Shown here one piece after another: positions 5,391-7,042 of a stretch of 7,042 bases of DNA. Made by a program: the position numbers and the translations under genes. Numbering within the stretch: the stretch's first letter is position 1; each line of letters begins with the position of its first letter. The notes under the pieces were generated by a model, which worked only from the letters and a program-made list of their open reading frames with translations, ran no database searches and was not told the origin of the DNA. This stretch comes from DATLFA01 sp039934635 (GTDB lineage: Bacteria; Actinomycetota; Acidimicrobiia; Acidimicrobiales; WLNW01): contig JBDTLT010000270.1 of assembly GCA_039934635.1 (NCBI GenBank), positions 1-7,042 on the forward strand, given 5' to 3'.

Positions 5391-6112
5391 CGGCCACCGC
5401 GCCCGAACAACTCGCCCATCTCTCCGCGCGTCTCCTCCACGACTTTGCCGATCCATCACTGCTTACTCTGGCGCTGACGCACCGGTCGTATATCGCCGAA
5501 CACGACAACGTCGAGTCCAACGAACGCCTCGAATTGCTGGGCGACTCGGTGGTCGGCCTGGCCGTCACCGAGCACCTCTACCGAACGCTGCCCGACCGCG
5601 ACGAGGGTGTGCTGGCCAAGATCCGCAGTTCGGTCGTGAGCGAGCCGGCGCTGGCCGAAGCGGCCGACGACGTCGGATTGGGCGACGCACTGTTGCTCGG
5701 CCGCGGTGAGTTGCTTTCCGGGGGCCGAGGCAAACCGTCGATACTCGCCGATGCCTTCGAGGCCGTCATCGGTGCCCTCTATATCGATGCGGGATACGCC
5801 GTGGCTGCGCGCGTCGTGCTGCAATTGCTCGGTTCGCAGATCGAAACGGCCACGGTCGGGCCGGGGGGCCAGGACTACAAGACCCGTTTGCAAGAACTGA
5901 CCGCACAGCGCTTCGAGCGCGCGCCGATGTACGTGCTGAGCGAATCCGGTCCCGAGCACGGTAAGCGGTTCCACGCGACCGTCACGATCGATCACAAAGC
6001 GTTGGGCACGGGGGTCGGCACGTCGAAAAAACGGGCCGAGCAGGCAGCAGCGCAGGCGGCGTGGGATGCGCTGACGGGGGGAGAAAACGGTGCTGGAGTT
6101 ACCCGAAGTTGA
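5387..6112 (+). CDS. rnc: Ribonuclease III
   Basis: RNase III cuts double-stranded RNA in a Mg2+-dependent homodimer and processes rRNA precursors and some mRNAs. The 241-residue protein has the catalytic domain at about 10-150 with the signature NERLELLGDS (45-54) and ADAFEAVIGALY (121-132). The acidic residues E46, E49, D53, D122 and E125 match E38, E41, D45, D114 and E117 of the E. coli enzyme with a constant offset of eight. The double-stranded RNA-binding domain follows from YKTRLQELTAQRF (164-176), with GTSKKRAEQAAAQAAWDAL (211-229) as its last helix. The ATG start overlaps the acpP stop by four bases, and the 3' end overlaps the next gene by 23 bases. The rnc, mutM, smc order is conserved in actinobacteria. 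Confidence 0.97.
   Translation: MTATAPEQLAHLSARLLHDFADPSLLTLALTHRSYIAEHDNVESNERLELLGDSVVGLAVTEHLYRTLPDRDEGVLAKIRSSVVSEPALAEAADDVGLGDALLLGRGELLSGGRGKPSILADAFEAVIGALYIDAGYAVAARVVLQLLGSQIETATVGPGGQDYKTRLQELTAQRFERAPMYVLSESGPEHGKRFHATVTIDHKALGTGVGTSKKRAEQAAAQAAWDALTGGENGAGVTRS
6079..6083 (+). promoter_or_regulatory. Ribosome binding site fixing the GTG start of the MutM-like gene
   Basis: GGGAG, within a run GGGGGGAG, lies six bases before GTG at 6090. A stop in the same frame at 6072-6074 means no other ATG, GTG or TTG start exists between it and 6090. This matters because it fixes Leu, not Pro, as residue 2 of the protein. Confidence 0.65.
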
Positions 6113-6914
6113 GGTTCTTCGGCGCGACCTCGAACGCGAAGTCGTGGGGAAGAAGGTCAAGTCGGTCGAGATCAAGAGCATGGCCGCTCTCGCGCGCTAC
6201 AAGAATCGCAAGGCATTCAGCTCGCTGCTCGAGGGCGTCAAGCTGGGCGCCGTCAGCCGCAAGGGCGTGCGGCTGCTGATCGCGCTCGACAACGAGCAGA
6301 CGCTGGTCATCGCCGTCGGCAACGGTTCGTTGCGCAAGATCAGCGGTAAGGAGAAGAACCTGCCGCCCGCCGAGATCACGTTCACGTTCGCGCAGGGCGG
6401 CTTGTTGATCTACGTCATGCACGGGCCCGGCGGCGACTTCTTCGTCGGGCCGACCGAGAGCATCGAGCGCGCGATCCCCGAGTTCGAGCACCTCGGCTTC
6501 GATCCCGTCGAGATCCCGATTTCGTGGGGATTGTTCGGCGAGTTGCTGCTGCGGCGCCCGTCGAATCTCAAGCATTTCCTCACCGACCAGTCGATCATGG
6601 CCGGCATCGGCGAGCTCTACGCCGACGAGATCTTGTTCAACGCCGGAGTACGCCACGATCGCCGCTCCGAGACGCTGTCTTCGCAGGAGGTGCGGCGGCT
6701 CTACCGGGCCGTCGTCGAGACGCTGCACGACGCCATCAAATATCGGGGCACGTCATTGCCCGAGAACGGCTACGTCGACCTTTTCGGCAAGCCGGGTGAG
6801 TACCACCCCCAGGTCTACGGCCGCGACGGGCAGCGGTCGCCCCGCAGCCGCAATTTCATCCAAAAAGTCAAGTTCGAAGGCCGCTGGACATACTTCTGCG
6901 ATACGCAGGTCTGA
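6090..6914 (+). CDS. Fpg/MutM-family DNA glycosylase-like protein with degenerate active site
   Basis: At 274 residues it has the normal length and overall layout of formamidopyrimidine-DNA glycosylase and sits in the usual mutM position between rnc and smc. Recognisable segments are LELPEVEVLRRDLE (2-15), HLGFDP (134-139), the helix-two-turn-helix region DQSIMAGIGELYADEILF (166-183) and FGKPGEYHPQVYGRDG (232-247). The end, RWTYFC (265-270), is also typical. The key chemistry is missing. Active Fpg starts Met-Pro-Glu, where the proline is the nucleophile; here residue 2 is Leu. The RRGKYL lysine motif reads RKGVRL (57-62). GIGNxY reads GIGELY. The zinc finger keeps only C270, with GQRSPRSRNF where two cysteines are expected and FCDTQV at the end. 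It therefore probably binds DNA without the usual base-excision and lyase activity. The ORF is intact, so I prefer a repurposed protein over a pseudogene. Do not assume 8-oxoguanine repair activity. Confidence 0.88.
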   Translation: MLELPEVEVLRRDLEREVVGKKVKSVEIKSMAALARYKNRKAFSSLLEGVKLGAVSRKGVRLLIALDNEQTLVIAVGNGSLRKISGKEKNLPPAEITFTFAQGGLLIYVMHGPGGDFFVGPTESIERAIPEFEHLGFDPVEIPISWGLFGELLLRRPSNLKHFLTDQSIMAGIGELYADEILFNAGVRHDRRSETLSSQEVRRLYRAVVETLHDAIKYRGTSLPENGYVDLFGKPGEYHPQVYGRDGQRSPRSRNFIQKVKFEGRWTYFCDTQV

Positions 6915-6927
6915 GGTGTGTTCCCGC

Positions 6928-6933
6928 TAACGT
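6928..6933 (+). promoter_or_regulatory. Putative -10 element of a leaderless smc promoter
   Basis: TAACGT, in the context CCGCTAACGT, ends six bases before the smc GTG at 6940, the same distance as the TAGACA box before rsmD. The 25-base gap after the preceding stop leaves little room for anything else. A GGGG run directly abuts the start and is too close to act as a normal ribosome site. Confidence 0.4.
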
Positions 6934-6939
6934 CCTGGG

Positions 6940-7042
6940 GTGTTTCTCAAGACGCTGAGCATCAAGGGCTTCAAGTCCTTCGCCGACTCGGCGACGATGA
7001 CCCTCGAGCCGGGTGTCACCGTCGTGGTCGGACCCAACGGAA
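6940..7042 (+). CDS. smc: Chromosome segregation protein SMC (N-terminal fragment)
   Basis: Only the first 34 codons are in the window. They read from GTG as MFLKTLSIKGFKSFADS and continue to VVVGPNG, which is the SMC N-terminal ATPase head with the start of its Walker A motif; the window ends there. SMC is the ATPase core of condensin (with ScpA and ScpB), which compacts and helps segregate the chromosome. The truncation is caused by the window edge. The conserved FLKxLxxKGFKSFA opening fixes the start, and position after rnc and mutM is the standard actinobacterial order. Confidence 0.95.
   Translation, partial: MFLKTLSIKGFKSFADSATMTLEPGVTVVVGPNG

Noticed and set aside
1..7042. CRISPR array, phage-defence system, tRNA or insertion sequence
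   Set aside because: I see no regularly spaced repeats, tRNA-like cloverleaf, transposase motif or terminal inverted repeats anywhere in the window.

Overview
This window looks like a core chromosomal segment of a high-GC actinobacterium. I infer Actinomycetota, and class Acidimicrobiia fits best, though no rRNA or marker search could be run. The basis is the gene order coaD, SepIVA/DivIVA-like gene, DUF177, rpmF, plsX, acpP, rnc, mutM-like gene, smc; the frequent GTG and TTG starts; the strong GC bias at third codon positions; and the SepIVA-like protein, a family I know mainly from actinobacteria. All supported genes are on the + strand. The long reverse-strand frames are GC shadows.

Region 1 (about 1-1620) is accessory in character. 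One ORF (229-1461) encodes a two-helix membrane-anchored protein of a conserved but uncharacterised family, built from two related ~93-residue modules. It is bracketed by two copies of a ~55-bp direct repeat (10-64 and 1561-1616); the first 39 bp differ at one base. The repeat reads as the 3' end of a coding frame (FDRYAILR...), and one copy has a TAG stop where the other has TAC. This suggests a cassette inserted at, or duplicated with, the 3' end of an upstream gene, directly before rsmD.

Region 2 (1635-4003) starts with rsmD (16S rRNA m2G966 methyltransferase), probably from a leaderless promoter, followed 6 nt later by coaD (phosphopantetheine adenylyltransferase). Next come a short SepIVA-like coiled-coil protein and a DUF177/YceD protein, then the small zinc-ribbon ribosomal protein L32 (rpmF).

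Region 3 (4039-6914) holds plsX (phosphate acyltransferase), acpP (acyl carrier protein), rnc (RNase III, all five acidic catalytic-site residues present) and a formamidopyrimidine-DNA-glycosylase-like gene. acpP/rnc overlap by 4 nt and rnc/mutM-like by 23 nt. The last 34 codons in the window start smc (chromosome condensation ATPase), which is cut off inside its Walker A motif.

The genes link coenzyme A/ACP supply (CoaD makes dephospho-CoA; CoA donates the phosphopantetheine carried by AcpP; PlsX uses acyl-ACP), envelope and septum biology (SepIVA-like), ribosome and RNA maturation (RsmD, L32, RNase III) and chromosome maintenance (MutM-like, SMC). The most interesting signals are the MutM-like protein, which lacks the catalytic N-terminal proline, the beta-loop lysine and most zinc-finger cysteines despite being intact and in its syntenic place, and the repeat-flanked cassette upstream of rsmD. 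I see no CRISPR array, tRNA, rRNA, transposase or integrase.
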